From NCBI GenBank assembly GCA_965197565.1, contig CBDANK010000003.1, positions 744,001 to 808,000 of the forward strand: a DNA stretch of 64,000 nucleotides, given 5' to 3'. Within the stretch, counting starts at the first letter, position 1. Every line of letters begins with the position of its first letter. The translations under genes were made by a program, and so were the position numbers. Shown here one piece after another: positions 45,411 to 54,972 of this stretch. The notes under the pieces were generated by a model. It saw only the letters and a list, made by a program, of their open reading frames with translations, was not told where the DNA came from and made no database searches. The stretch is from G963667675 sp965197565. Its GTDB lineage: Bacteria; Chloroflexota; Dehalococcoidia; Lucifugimonadales; UBA3495.

Positions 45411-45457
45411 AATGCGGCATCGGCTTGCACAAAGTGAGCCGGCGCCGCGTTCTTTTT
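45411..45457 (+). terminator. Terminator after the second binding-protein gene
   Basis: It is a degenerate version of the 42361 terminator: AATGCGGCATCGGCTTGC pairs with GTGAGCCGGCGCCGCGTT through wobbles and one mismatch, then CTTTTTG. Confidence 0.8.
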
Positions 45458-45524
45458 GCCCCGTTGAGCCGGCATAAGCCATTCCCCGCTCCGTCACTCC
45501 CGCGAAAGGAGACCTTTGCATAAC

Positions 45525-45880
45525 CCCCACCCCTGTCATTCCGAACGCAACGAAGCCCTTCGGCTGCGCTCAGGATAAACTCAGTGAGGAATCTCAAGCC
45601 TATGTCAGCAAGCACTAGGTCTGTAGCTGGACCGACGCGACTACTCTGGCCCAACGCCTTAGATTCCTCCCTCCGGTCGGAATGACAGGGGTGGGGGTCA
45701 GAATGACAAGTTGAGCGACCAGTTACGCAAAGGTCTCCGAAAGCGGGAGTCCAGTGACGTTGGGGCCGTAGCGAGGCCTGTGTAAAGTCGTCCCCTCTCC
45801 CAGCGGGAGAGGGCTAGGGTGAGGGCGATTCGTTCCCCCCATCCTAACCTTCTCCCCAAGGAGAAGGGACTTTGCACAGC
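45525..45880. repeat. Cluster of dispersed intergenic repeats
   Basis: It includes TGTCATTCCGAACGCAACGA, GATTCCTCCCTCCGGTCGGA (about 45662), and CCCTCTCCCAGCGGGAGAGG (about 45792) followed by a second TTCTCCCCAAGGAGAAGG hairpin (about 45850). These are palindromic non-coding repeat families. No gene is visible. Confidence 0.65.
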
Positions 45881-45975
45881 CCCCGGAGACAGTGCCGGCC
45901 AGGCTTGACAGCAAGGGGGCCCCGGCATATCTTTGGCTGGATCACAACCCAGACCGCACTAGAGGAGGACCCACC

Positions 45976-46395
45976 GTGGCGAAGAAGACGCCGGTAATCT
46001 GGAACGGCACTACCAGAAATCGAGAAAGCAGCTTCAGTCGAGGGCTCATCGTATCCGACTACAAGGAACTTTATTTCCTGACGGGCCAGCTTGACTCCGA
46101 CGCTCAAGGCAACTGCCGTCATCCAGGCGACCCCATTGGCCAAGCGAAAGGAATTTTGGACAGCATGATCGGCATGTTGGAGCAGGAGGGATGGTCACTC
46201 CACGACGTGATCATGTTGGACCTTACTGTCACCAAGGACGTGGACCCCGTGAAGGACGTGGATGGCATATATCAGGTCTGGGCCGACACCTTCAAGGATA
46301 TTGACCCCAAACCGGCCTCGGGGACCACGAGGGTAATACACGCTCTCGGCAGGGGCGGCTACTTCGTGGAGTTCGAGGCCCTAGCCGCCCGGTGA
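45976..46395 (+). CDS. RidA/YjgF-family protein
   Basis: It is 139 residues, from GTG 45976 with GAGGAGG upstream; in-frame codons further 5' lie in repeat DNA. Pattern: FSRGLIVSDYKELYFLTGQL, GQAKGILDSMIGML, VIMLDLTVTKDVD and a C-terminal FVEFEALAAR. RidA proteins deaminate reactive enamines or imines or act in catabolic operons. The canonical substrate Arg near TRVIH is present. An M24 enzyme starts 27 bp later, likely one operon. Confidence 0.85.
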   Translation: MAKKTPVIWNGTTRNRESSFSRGLIVSDYKELYFLTGQLDSDAQGNCRHPGDPIGQAKGILDSMIGMLEQEGWSLHDVIMLDLTVTKDVDPVKDVDGIYQVWADTFKDIDPKPASGTTRVIHALGRGGYFVEFEALAAR

Positions 46396-46421
46396 ACGGC
46401 CGGCAATTAAGGAGTGCCCAC

Positions 46422-47597
46422 ATGAGAAAGCCTACTTACCAGTACTTCAGCCTTGAAGAATATCAGCAGAGGCTCGACGCCTTACGGCAGCGTATGGAGC
46501 GGAAGGGCGCCGACGCCATTCTGGTGACCACGCCCGAAAACCTCTATTACCTGACCGGTTACCAGACCGTAGGCTACTATTGGTACCAGACCTTGATAGT
46601 TCCTATGGACCGGGAACCGGTCTTCGTCACGCGCCTCAACGAGGAGTCAAACATCGGCCCCCTGAGTTGGGTCGAGGACAGCCGTCCTTATCAGGACCAC
46701 GAGGACTGGATCGCTCACACCAGAGACGTGCTGGTGGACCTTGGCCTCGGGGATAAGCGCATCGGCCTCCAGTACGACTCTTTCTTCATGACGGTCCGAG
46801 ACGAAAAACGGCTCACCGCCATGCTGCCTTCAGCAACCTTCATGGACTGCTCCGGCTTGGTGGAGGAGGGAAGGGTGATCAAGTCTCCCCAAGAGATCGA
46901 TTACATCCGGCAAGCGGCAAGGACTGTCGAGCGGGGGATAAGGGCCGGCGTATCCGCCTGCCAGGTGGGGGTCACGGAAAACGATGTTGCCGCCGAGATA
47001 CACTATGCTCAAATCAAAGCCGGGAGCGAGCATACCGGGCTGCCCATCTTCGTCAGGACGGGCGAACGCGATTCTATGACCCATGCCACTTGGTACCGCA
47101 ACAAGCTGGAGCCGGGAGACAGTGTCACCATCGAGATGCCCGGTTGCATAAACCGTTACCACGCCGCGGTCTACAGACAGATTTACCTGGGCGATCCGCC
47201 GCCGCTCCTGCTTAGAGGGATGGAGGTGGGCAAAGAGGTCCTGCAGAAGGCCAAAGACGCCATAAAGCCGGGCGTGCCCGCCGGAGAAATTCACAATTTG
47301 GTGCAAAGCAGCTTGACCGAAATTATGGGCCCCGCCAGCCGGAGAAACAGCCGGACGGCTTACTCCATAGGCATAGCTTTTGCGCCCGACTGGGGCGAGG
47401 GCCAGATTCTGAGCATGACCGAAGGAGAGCAGCGCCCATTGCGGGCCGGCATGACATTTCACCTGCTGGCCGGCGCCGTACCCTTGCAGGACTTGGGGAA
47501 GGTCAAGCGGGCCATCTGCAGCGACACCATTTTGGTGACGGACCAGGGCTGCGAGACGCTAACCGAGGACATAGAGCGAAAGCTCTTCGTGAAATGA
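46422..47597 (+). CDS. M24-family pita-bread hydrolase, creatinase/DoeA-like
   Basis: The 391-residue protein starts at ATG 46422 (AAGGAG upstream). The two-domain M24B layout is clear (ENLYYLTGYQT, EEGRVIKSPQEIDYIRQAA). The metal ligands of aminopeptidase P are not conserved: the DxxxxxxxxxxD segment reads TIEMPGCINRYHAAVYRQIY, and YSIGIAFAPDWGEG replaces the HG block. This resembles the metal-free creatinase or ectoine-hydrolase (DoeA) branch. It therefore probably cleaves a C-N bond in a small N-compound, consistent with the RidA partner. Confidence 0.8.
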   Translation: MRKPTYQYFSLEEYQQRLDALRQRMERKGADAILVTTPENLYYLTGYQTVGYYWYQTLIVPMDREPVFVTRLNEESNIGPLSWVEDSRPYQDHEDWIAHTRDVLVDLGLGDKRIGLQYDSFFMTVRDEKRLTAMLPSATFMDCSGLVEEGRVIKSPQEIDYIRQAARTVERGIRAGVSACQVGVTENDVAAEIHYAQIKAGSEHTGLPIFVRTGERDSMTHATWYRNKLEPGDSVTIEMPGCINRYHAAVYRQIYLGDPPPLLLRGMEVGKEVLQKAKDAIKPGVPAGEIHNLVQSSLTEIMGPASRRNSRTAYSIGIAFAPDWGEGQILSMTEGEQRPLRAGMTFHLLAGAVPLQDLGKVKRAICSDTILVTDQGCETLTEDIERKLFVK

Positions 47598-47649
47598 ACG
47601 GCAGCGGCAATAGCTCGCTCGGTATCCTAATCATCCCGCAGAATCAAGG

Positions 47650-49248
47650 TCACTCGAAGGGCGAGGGCATCATTCCCACAGGCACTTCGATCAGGGCGGG
47701 GGCGTTTTGAGCTAGAGCTTCCCGCAATGAGGTTTCCAACTCCTCGGGACCCTCAGCCCTCGTGCCTCTGACGCCGTATGCCTCGGCCAGCTTGAGAAAA
47801 TCCGGATTGTGCAGCGCGGCTCCAATGGTGCGGCCCTCAAAGCGGTTTACTTGGTCGCGCAACACGTTGCCGTAAGCGTTGTCATTAAAGACGATGACCA
47901 CAGCGTTTATCCCGTGCTGCACGGCGGTGGCCAACTCCTGGGAGTTGAACAAAAAGCCGCCGTCGCCGGAAACCGCCACCACTGCTTTGTCCGGCTGGGC
48001 TACCTTGGCGCCCAAGGCCGTCGGATAAGCAAAACCGAGGTTGCCGAAGTAAGACGAGGTCAGGTAGGTCCGGGGTTGGTACACCGGGAAGTTGGCCCGG
48101 CTGTAATAGCCTAGCTGGGTCATTCCAGCCACTAGAACCCCATCGTCGGGCATAGCGGAACGGATGGCTGCCAGCAGCGACTCCTGGGGCTCAACCTTTA
48201 GGGAAGCTTCGGACCGGCCGGCCTTCTGGGCTTCGATTTCACTGCGCCGGCTGGGTCTTGCCGGCATTTGGGCCAGAAGCTCCCTATAAAGCCCCTCCAA
48301 GGCTTGGCGGGCGTCTCCCAATATCCCGTAGGTCTTATCGTAGTTGCGTCCCAACTCCTCCGCGTCAATGTCGATTTGCACTACCTGCTGCCCGTCCAGA
48401 AGATTGGGGAAAGCCATTCTGGTGCCCACCGCCAGAATGACATCGTGGCCGGATGAACGAGCGATGGGGTCATTGCGTACCCGCAGTGAGCCCAAGGACA
48501 GATAGTGCCGGTCCGAGAATGCCCCTTTCCCCTCCGCCGTGGATATGACCGGTGCCTGAAGGTGCTCAGCCACTTTTATTAGAGCTTGGGAGCAACCGGA
48601 AGAAACCGCTCCTCCGCCTACCCATATCAGAGGGTTGGCGGCCTTGGCCAGCATCTTCGCCCCGGTTTCGATCCACTCTTTGCCGGCGTCCTTTTGACGG
48701 CTCTCTTCGGGCTCCAGCAATTCGATGTCGGCTACTTCCGCCAGGGTCTCCGGCGGGACCTCGATCTCCACAGGACGAGGACGCCCCGTTCTGAGATGGT
48801 GGAAGGCTTGGTGGACCGCCTCCGGTACCTCCGCCGGGTCTAAGACGCGGCGGGCCCACTTGGTCACCGGGCGAATGGAGTCCAACTGGTCATTGACCTC
48901 ATGCAGCATTCCCCGGTCCACGCCGATGAGGTCTCGCTCTATTTGCCCCGACACGACCAAAATCGGTGATGAAGCGGCGTATGCGGTGCCGATGGCTGCC
49001 GAGGCGTTGAGCAAGCCCGGACCGGGCACCACCAAGGCGGCGCCGATGCCGCCGCCGGCGCGGGAATAGCCGTCGGCCATATAGGCGGTGGCTTGTTCGT
49101 GACGAGTGGATATGAACCGGATGCCCGGCTCCTGGTACAGGGCGTCCATCGCATGGTACAACTGCACTCCGGGAAGCCCGAAAATAACCCGCACTCCTTC
49201 CAGGTACAACGATTTCATCAACGCCTGGCCGCCGGTCATTTTTGCCAT
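47650..49248 (-). CDS. Acetolactate-synthase-like TPP-dependent enzyme
   Basis: The 532-residue protein starts at ATG 49248 (MAKMTGGQALMKSL). The pyrimidine-binding Glu is in STRHEQATAYMADGYSRAGG; the Mg/TPP motif is SGDGGFLFNSQEL...FNDNAYGN. All three TPP-enzyme domains are present, similar to large-subunit IlvB, benzoylformate decarboxylase or oxalyl-CoA decarboxylase types. No small subunit is nearby, so a catabolic role is likelier than branched-chain synthesis. It is paralogous to the broken gene at 20758-22446. Confidence 0.87.
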   Translation of the reverse strand: MAKMTGGQALMKSLYLEGVRVIFGLPGVQLYHAMDALYQEPGIRFISTRHEQATAYMADGYSRAGGGIGAALVVPGPGLLNASAAIGTAYAASSPILVVSGQIERDLIGVDRGMLHEVNDQLDSIRPVTKWARRVLDPAEVPEAVHQAFHHLRTGRPRPVEIEVPPETLAEVADIELLEPEESRQKDAGKEWIETGAKMLAKAANPLIWVGGGAVSSGCSQALIKVAEHLQAPVISTAEGKGAFSDRHYLSLGSLRVRNDPIARSSGHDVILAVGTRMAFPNLLDGQQVVQIDIDAEELGRNYDKTYGILGDARQALEGLYRELLAQMPARPSRRSEIEAQKAGRSEASLKVEPQESLLAAIRSAMPDDGVLVAGMTQLGYYSRANFPVYQPRTYLTSSYFGNLGFAYPTALGAKVAQPDKAVVAVSGDGGFLFNSQELATAVQHGINAVVIVFNDNAYGNVLRDQVNRFEGRTIGAALHNPDFLKLAEAYGVRGTRAEGPEELETSLREALAQNAPALIEVPVGMMPSPFE

Positions 49249-49352
49249 AGCTTTTCCTTTCTCCCCAAGGAGGCTGCTCCGAAGGTCTCGATATTCCACG
49301 CCTATGGCGGCAGCGGCAGGTGCGGTGCAGGTCTCATTAGCTGCGCAGCGAC

Positions 49353-50618
49353 CTAGACCTCACGGTCCAGCAAATCTTCTTCAAAGGGAAAACGCGATAA
49401 TACTTCGCATCCCTTCTCAGTGATCAGAACCTGTTGTTCGAGTTTGACACCTTCGCTGCCATCATCAGTGCTGATGTCACTGAATTCACCAATATAACTC
49501 TCAAGGCAAAGTGTTGAGTTGGCAGCCAGCACACCATCGTAACCGTTTTCGAAATCCTGAAGATGCAGAATGTATGGGTACTCACCTGTCATACCCACAC
49601 CGTGAGCAAGCACGTAGTACCTATTCTTGGCGTACTGTTCAGGAATTTCCCACGCTTTTTCAGCGATTTCGCGGAAGGACCTGCCCGATTTGAAGAGGTC
49701 CAAATTATGATGAATCTGTTCGTAAGCTAGCTTATAAAGCTGCTTCTGCTTATCACTGGGTTTGCCGGCGCCACAGAAAAAGGTTCTCGAGAAATCGGCA
49801 TAGTATCCAAAAGGCCCGACAGTGTCTGTATCAAGGGCGACCAAATCGGAAGGTTGAATAATCCGGGGGCCGGCTTCTTGCATCCAGGGGTTGGTCCGAG
49901 GTCCTGAACTGAGCAAGCGAGTTTCGATATAGTCACCGTTGTTTTCAATATTCGCTTGATGCAATTTAGACCACAGTTGATTTTCGCTCATCCCAGGACG
50001 CATCGATTCCCGCATTTGAGCCACAGCATCTTCGACCACACGCAGAGACCACTTTATGCATTCGATTTCATCGGGAGACTTGATAGACCGTGCGCGTTCG
50101 ACCGCTGCTTGGGCGTCTTTAATTTCAAAACCCATTTCCGCCAAGGCTAAGCCTGCCTGGAAGTTAAATCGTTCCAGTCCAATGCGGTTACTTCCTCCAC
50201 CATATTGACGCATCAGATCAGCGATTTCAGCCGCCCATTTTTGCGCTTTTTCGTCTAACCGATCGCTGGCTGCCACATACGAAACAGTGGTGGCATTCCG
50301 CACTTCATCAATGGTGTCAATGCCAGCCGATAAATGCTCACATCGCTGAAATTCAAACAGAATGACCGGCCCTTCCACGGGCAAGAACAAATACCGCGCC
50401 GGATTGCGCGCCGAAAAGATTTGCATGTTCCGCGTGTCGGTCGCATAACGAATATTGACCGGGTCCACTAAGACACAAGCGCCGCAATCAAGCTTCGCCA
50501 ACTCCTGTCTTACCCGGTTCAGGCGATAGCCCCGTAGGCGGTTCAGGTCCACGCTCGGTGGCGCCGCTCCGTCGAGCCTCATCTCTTTTAATCCGATAGT
50601 TCCTCCGGCAAACCCCAT
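49353..50618 (-). CDS. M24-family metallopeptidase (Xaa-Pro aminopeptidase/dimethylsulfoniopropionate-lyase-like fold)
   Basis: The 421-residue protein has complete metal ligands: ALDTDTVGPFGYYADFSRTF (two Asp), VLAHGVGMTGEYPYI (His), LCLESYIGE (Glu) and GVKLEQQVLI (Glu). This M24 core also occurs in the DMSP lyase DddP, which its ADFSRTF and HGVGMTGEYPYI blocks recall; that link is tentative. The DNA is noticeably AT-richer than its neighbours, hinting at recent transfer. It lies upstream of the TPP-enzyme gene on the same strand. Confidence 0.82.
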   Translation of the reverse strand: MGFAGGTIGLKEMRLDGAAPPSVDLNRLRGYRLNRVRQELAKLDCGACVLVDPVNIRYATDTRNMQIFSARNPARYLFLPVEGPVILFEFQRCEHLSAGIDTIDEVRNATTVSYVAASDRLDEKAQKWAAEIADLMRQYGGGSNRIGLERFNFQAGLALAEMGFEIKDAQAAVERARSIKSPDEIECIKWSLRVVEDAVAQMRESMRPGMSENQLWSKLHQANIENNGDYIETRLLSSGPRTNPWMQEAGPRIIQPSDLVALDTDTVGPFGYYADFSRTFFCGAGKPSDKQKQLYKLAYEQIHHNLDLFKSGRSFREIAEKAWEIPEQYAKNRYYVLAHGVGMTGEYPYILHLQDFENGYDGVLAANSTLCLESYIGEFSDISTDDGSEGVKLEQQVLITEKGCEVLSRFPFEEDLLDREV

Positions 50619-51093
50619 GTACGACGGCTAAGATTCTAGCACCACCTCCCAGGCAGGGCAATCGCATGGGTGCGCCTTAGATTTTTGCGGGGACCGGGTT
50701 CGGGCCGGATTTGTTTCATGCTTGGAACAAATAAGGAACAAATCGGCCGGGGGGCTGAAATCCTCCTTCGCGAAAGAGGGCCCGGCAGCGGCCGGTGGCC
50801 GGTCGCGGACCCAGGCCCTGCGACTCCACGGCGCTTCGCCGGGGACGAAGGGAGATCGAGTAAGGCTTTTGGCGGTTGGGACCTGGGCAACATGGTTTCA
50901 GTTTGGGTATTGGCCTTCGGGCTTGTCAAGGAAGAGGTGGCATTGAGGTAATCGTTTCTACCGGATTAGTTTTAGATGCGATTGCCCTGCCGTTGAATTT
51001 TGACATCGTGTCCAGTGGCGTAGTTCAATGTCATTGATAGTCCCAATGAGACCGGGGTCCATCTGAGAGCTTCCCAAAGGAAGGTGAATTCTT
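50619..51093. repeat. Intergenic region with GGGCAATCGCAT repeats
   Basis: Two inverted copies of a dispersed motif, CAGGGCAATCGCATGGGTGC (about 50653) and TTTTAGATGCGATTGCCCTG (about 50971), bracket about 300 bp without a gene. A purine-rich ribosome site (AAAGGAAGG) marks the next gene. Confidence 0.55.
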
Positions 51094-52089
51094 ATGAAAT
51101 TCGGTATAAAGCTGCCCCACTCAGGGGCCCTAGCAGGGGTCGACGGCATCAGAAGGATTGCTCTGGAGGCTGAGGACCTGGGCTACGATTCGATATGGGT
51201 CCACGATCATGTCACCTACGATACGGACTGGTTTGCCCATAGGGGTTCCGGCCTGATCGAACAGTGCCAGGGAAAGGAGCCCGACTTTTACGAGTCCTTA
51301 TCAACCCTCACCTGGATTGCCGGATTCACCGAGAGGGTTAAGTTGGGCACGGCCATACTGGTCCTGCCTCTCCGAGACCCCAGGGTCCTGGGCCGGCAAG
51401 CCATGACCCTTCAGGCCCTCTCCAAAAACCGGCTCCTGCTGGGGGTCGGGATCGGAGACTACCCCAGCGACTTCCAGGTGATGGACATCTCCTACGACGA
51501 TAGGAACCCCCTCACCGATGAGTATCTCCAAGTCCTGGAGACCATATTCCAGGGCGGCAATGTTAGCTACAAGGGCGAAACCATCTCTTTTGAGAACGCC
51601 GCCTACTTCCCGAGGGTGGCACCCATACCGATCCTCTACGGTGGAGGAATCGTCTATCGGGCCAAGACAGGCCGCCATCAACTCTTTGAACCCGCGCTCA
51701 GAAGGCTGGCCAGATGGTGTCATGGATGGCTTCCGGAAGGGCCTCCTGACCTGTTGGCCCAAGGCAGCCGTAAGATCGAGGAGTTGGCCCAGGAATACAA
51801 CCGCCGGGAGGTTGAATTTGAGACTATTGCCAATCTACCGTTGTACCTGGGGGATGACACCATAGCCCAGCGGAAGGCCCGGCGCAGTATTGAGATCGAG
51901 AGGCCCTCTTTCGAGTTGGGAATGAAAGAATGTTTGATCGGCTCGGTGGCATCGGTCTCGAAGATAATTGAGGCCTATCAGGAGGCCGGCGTACAGGGCC
52001 TGGGAATGCGGTGCTGGGCCGAAGACCTGGACTCCTTTGTTTCGATGATGCGGACTTTCGCCCGGGAAGTGATGCCCCGGTTCGTTTAG
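51094..52089 (+). CDS. LLM-class flavin-dependent oxidoreductase (F420-type group)
   Basis: It is 331 residues starting MKFGIKLPHSGALAGVDGIR. Motifs are DLGYDSIWVHDHVTYD, TAILVLPLRDPRVLGRQAMT and NRLLLGVGIGDYPSDF. The MKFGI.LP start and DLGYDS.WV pattern are shared with the 56065-56982 gene and typical of the F420-dependent branch; the cofactor is an inference. An amidohydrolase follows. Confidence 0.9.
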   Translation: MKFGIKLPHSGALAGVDGIRRIALEAEDLGYDSIWVHDHVTYDTDWFAHRGSGLIEQCQGKEPDFYESLSTLTWIAGFTERVKLGTAILVLPLRDPRVLGRQAMTLQALSKNRLLLGVGIGDYPSDFQVMDISYDDRNPLTDEYLQVLETIFQGGNVSYKGETISFENAAYFPRVAPIPILYGGGIVYRAKTGRHQLFEPALRRLARWCHGWLPEGPPDLLAQGSRKIEELAQEYNRREVEFETIANLPLYLGDDTIAQRKARRSIEIERPSFELGMKECLIGSVASVSKIIEAYQEAGVQGLGMRCWAEDLDSFVSMMRTFAREVMPRFV

Positions 52090-52219
52090 CGGGGTGGAAG
52101 AAGCGGGTTGTCCGGTGTATGCTACCGGCGTAGGCAAGCTTCGCGGGCAACTCCGGCGGAAGTTCTATACACCCCTGCCATTGCTGTATCCTAATCCGAG
52201 CCGGCTTAAGGAGACGCAG

Positions 52220-53371
52220 ATGATCTACGATGGACACGCCTACTGTTTCGAGGACCAGAGAGGGAATTTGGGGTGGGCCGACCGAAGCCAGATGACGCGG
52301 CACCGCCAGCTATCCGTCGCCGGACATGCCCAGTCGGGCTGGCGCATCAGGGACCGGGCCCCGGTAGGCAAAAGCGGCTTGATCGACCACTCCCGAGGAA
52401 GCGGCTTTGACGCGTTGCAGGAATGTAACTTGCGGGCCGCCGGACACGGCCGGTGGGAATGGACGGTGGAGGGTGAAGACTACGCCATGCAGGTTTATCC
52501 ACCTTCCATTGCGGACATGGCCTACCCGCCGGAGCGGTTGATAGCCGAGATGGACTACGCCGGGGTAGACCGGGCCTTGATTCACCGGACGCCCTATCAG
52601 GGCGTGGGCAATGAGTTCCACGGCGCATGTGTCATGCGCTACCCCCAGCGTCTCCAAGCCCTGGCTCACGTGGAGGAATGGCTGGCGGCTACCCAGCCTC
52701 AGCAGTCCATCGCCAAGGTGAACCGAGCGATCAATGACCTGGGGCTTCACGGACTCCAGTTCCTCCCACCAAGCCTCGACTTCTACGGTCAGAGCGGTCC
52801 TTGGGACGCTCCCGAGTTCCTGCCCTTCTGGGATGCGGTGGCCTCTCTGGGTGTTCCAGTATTTTTCAGCCTCACCCCCCGGGGCACCGTCTCCAGGGAC
52901 GAGCTTGCTTCGTCGGGAACCGTAGACCCCCGGCTGAATAGCTATTTGGAGGAGTTGAAGACCCTTTCGCGTTGGATGGACCGGTACCCCGATGTAACCG
53001 TGGTTCTTACCCACGGGTTCGAGTGGCGAATGTTTGCCAAGGAGGACAGCATCGAGTTGCCCGATGAGGTCTACGCTGCGGCGCCCATCGACAAGCCTAA
53101 CTTCCACGTCCAGTTGTTGTTCGCCATAGCCTTGGGCGGCAAGTGGGATTATCCCATGCCCCAGATGCGCTCATGCTTGGAGCAACTGGTGGACCGCATA
53201 GGCGCCGACCGGCTGCTGTACGGCACCGATATGCCCTTGTCGCTGCGGCACTGGACCTACCGGCAGACCATCGACTCATTTCGCAACTACTGCCCCTTCA
53301 TAAACCAAAAGCAGATGGACATGATACTGGGCGGGAACATGGCCCGGATCATGAAGGTCTGCGGTGGGTAA
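52220..53371 (+). CDS. Amidohydrolase family 2 protein
   Basis: The 383-residue protein starts at ATG 52220 (AAGGAGACG upstream). Metal motifs are MIYDGHAYCF (D4, H6), VVLTHGFEW, and LLYGTDMPLSLRHW near the C-terminus. ALIHRTPYQGVGNEFHGAC lies in the barrel. It likely decarboxylates or hydrolyses an aromatic or lactone intermediate. Same strand and 130 bp after an LLM oxidoreductase, as at 32751/34250. Confidence 0.85.
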   Translation: MIYDGHAYCFEDQRGNLGWADRSQMTRHRQLSVAGHAQSGWRIRDRAPVGKSGLIDHSRGSGFDALQECNLRAAGHGRWEWTVEGEDYAMQVYPPSIADMAYPPERLIAEMDYAGVDRALIHRTPYQGVGNEFHGACVMRYPQRLQALAHVEEWLAATQPQQSIAKVNRAINDLGLHGLQFLPPSLDFYGQSGPWDAPEFLPFWDAVASLGVPVFFSLTPRGTVSRDELASSGTVDPRLNSYLEELKTLSRWMDRYPDVTVVLTHGFEWRMFAKEDSIELPDEVYAAAPIDKPNFHVQLLFAIALGGKWDYPMPQMRSCLEQLVDRIGADRLLYGTDMPLSLRHWTYRQTIDSFRNYCPFINQKQMDMILGGNMARIMKVCGG

Positions 53372-53452
53372 ATCGGACTGGACCAACAAGCTAGGGTAAT
53401 CGCATTTGAATGAGACCACCCCGATTATTTGGACTCAAAAGAGGAGGTAGAC

Positions 53453-54766
53453 ATGGGCGCTAACGGAGAAAAGCAAACTGTAATCCTAAACGGAACTCTA
53501 ATCGACGGGTCCGGCGCGGAGGCGGCGCCGAACAACGCCATCGTTATTCGCGGCAACCGCATCCGGAGTGTCGGCCAACCGCCGGGAGACTTGAACTTGG
53601 AGGACAAAGAGAACGTAGAGGTCATCGACGCTACCGGGAAATGGGTCATCCCTGGGCTGATCGACGCCCACTGCCACCTCTCCTTGAGGCAGCCCTCCAT
53701 ACCCGGAGTGCGCTGGCCCACCGGCCCGGAACACGCTACTCTGTGGGGGGCGCGCAACGCCCGGCGGGTACTGCATTCCGGCGTGACCAGCCTTTCCTGT
53801 CCCGGCGGCAAGTGGTTCGCCGATGTAGCGGTGCGAAACGCGGTTAACGCCGGGTTGCTGGAAGGACCCCGCATCTTTTGCGCGGAGCGTCTCCTGGCCA
53901 CAGTCGGCAGCATCGGCGACCGCACCGCGACTTTCAACCAGATGCCCGAGGACGAGACCAGCGTATGGACGCCGACGCTGGAGTCTATGGCCTCCGAAGT
54001 GCGGCGCCAGATCAAGAACGGGGTGAACTTCATCAAGATCGGCGACAGCGAGTTGGGCTACAACCAGGCCTTCACCAAGGAGGAACTGGCGCACATAGTC
54101 CAAGAGGCGCACCGCAGAGACACCAAGGTCGCTATACACTCCCGCGGCTCCGGCTCCACCCGCGCCGCCGCCGAGGCCGGGGTTGACTGCATCTTCCACC
54201 TTGACCTAGCGGTGGAGGAAGACCTGGAAGCGGTGGCCGAGGCCGGGGCCATGATTCTACCCACTCTTACCTTTATGATGAACTTCGCCGAGTTCGGAGC
54301 TGAGATAGGGGCCAGCCAGAGGGCGCGGGACGAGATCAGAAGGAACGCCGAGTCTTGTGTACGGAACATGGAGCTGGCCCACAAGATGGGAATCAAGATG
54401 CTGGCCGGCACCGACGCCGGCAATTCCCAAGTCACCGTCCACGGCGAGTGCCACATGCAGGAGCCGGAGATCTTCCAGAAGTACGTCGGTCTATCACCCA
54501 TGGAAGCGTTGGTGTCGGCAACCAGCGGCAACGCCCCCTGGGTGGGCTTGGAGGGCGAGGTCGGCTTGGTGCAGGAGGGCAAGTTGGCCGACATCCTGGT
54601 CCTCGACAGCGACCCTCTCGCCGATATAACCGTCCTTCAAGACAAGTCAAAGATAGCTGCTCTGATAAAGGACGGCCGGCCGGTGGACCTGAAGGCGCAG
54701 CTTCCGGAGGTGGACGTGGAAGGGGCCGAACATTCGGTGGCGTTCAGAGGGTACTCTTCCTTCTAG
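53453..54766 (+). CDS. Imidazolonepropionase/prolidase-like amidohydrolase
   Basis: The 437-residue protein starts at ATG 53453 behind GAGGAGG. It has VIPGLIDAHCHLSLRQ (H73, H75), NFIKIGDSE (possible bridging Lys), TKVAIHSRGSGS, and LAGTDAGNSQV, then the composite beta domain GKLADILVLDSDPLADITVL. The pattern fits Sgx9260/prolidase-type members that hydrolyse N-acyl or dipeptide-like substrates. It is probably transcribed with the preceding amidohydrolase (81-bp gap). Confidence 0.88.
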   Translation: MGANGEKQTVILNGTLIDGSGAEAAPNNAIVIRGNRIRSVGQPPGDLNLEDKENVEVIDATGKWVIPGLIDAHCHLSLRQPSIPGVRWPTGPEHATLWGARNARRVLHSGVTSLSCPGGKWFADVAVRNAVNAGLLEGPRIFCAERLLATVGSIGDRTATFNQMPEDETSVWTPTLESMASEVRRQIKNGVNFIKIGDSELGYNQAFTKEELAHIVQEAHRRDTKVAIHSRGSGSTRAAAEAGVDCIFHLDLAVEEDLEAVAEAGAMILPTLTFMMNFAEFGAEIGASQRARDEIRRNAESCVRNMELAHKMGIKMLAGTDAGNSQVTVHGECHMQEPEIFQKYVGLSPMEALVSATSGNAPWVGLEGEVGLVQEGKLADILVLDSDPLADITVLQDKSKIAALIKDGRPVDLKAQLPEVDVEGAEHSVAFRGYSSF

Positions 54767-54835
54767 ACCGGCCCCCACCTTTCACCGTCACATTCAATTA
54801 CTGATACGTGAATGGATTACTAAACTGTCCATTCC

Positions 54836-54945
54836 CCGTCATTCCGGCCTTGAGCCGGAATCCAGAAATTCTGGGGGCAAAGAACGTAGCTGACGGAGAA
54901 CAGTCCTGGATTCAGGCCTTCGCCGGAATGACGAGGACTGGTTTA
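54836..54945. repeat. Pair of inverted dispersed repeats
   Basis: GTCATTCCGGCCTTGAGCCG (54838) and GGATTCAGGCCTTCGCCGGA (about 54909) are ends of an inverted repeat unit. Translated in frame with the next gene they give a false N-terminus, so the nitroreductase start was placed downstream. Confidence 0.7.
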
Positions 54946-54972
54946 GTTTATCGTTCACCCATCAGTAAAATC

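Noticed and set aside
54808..54972. N-terminal extension of the nitroreductase (PVIPALSRNPE...)
   Set aside because: It is the translation of a dispersed intergenic repeat; the nitroreductase domain starts after 54973.
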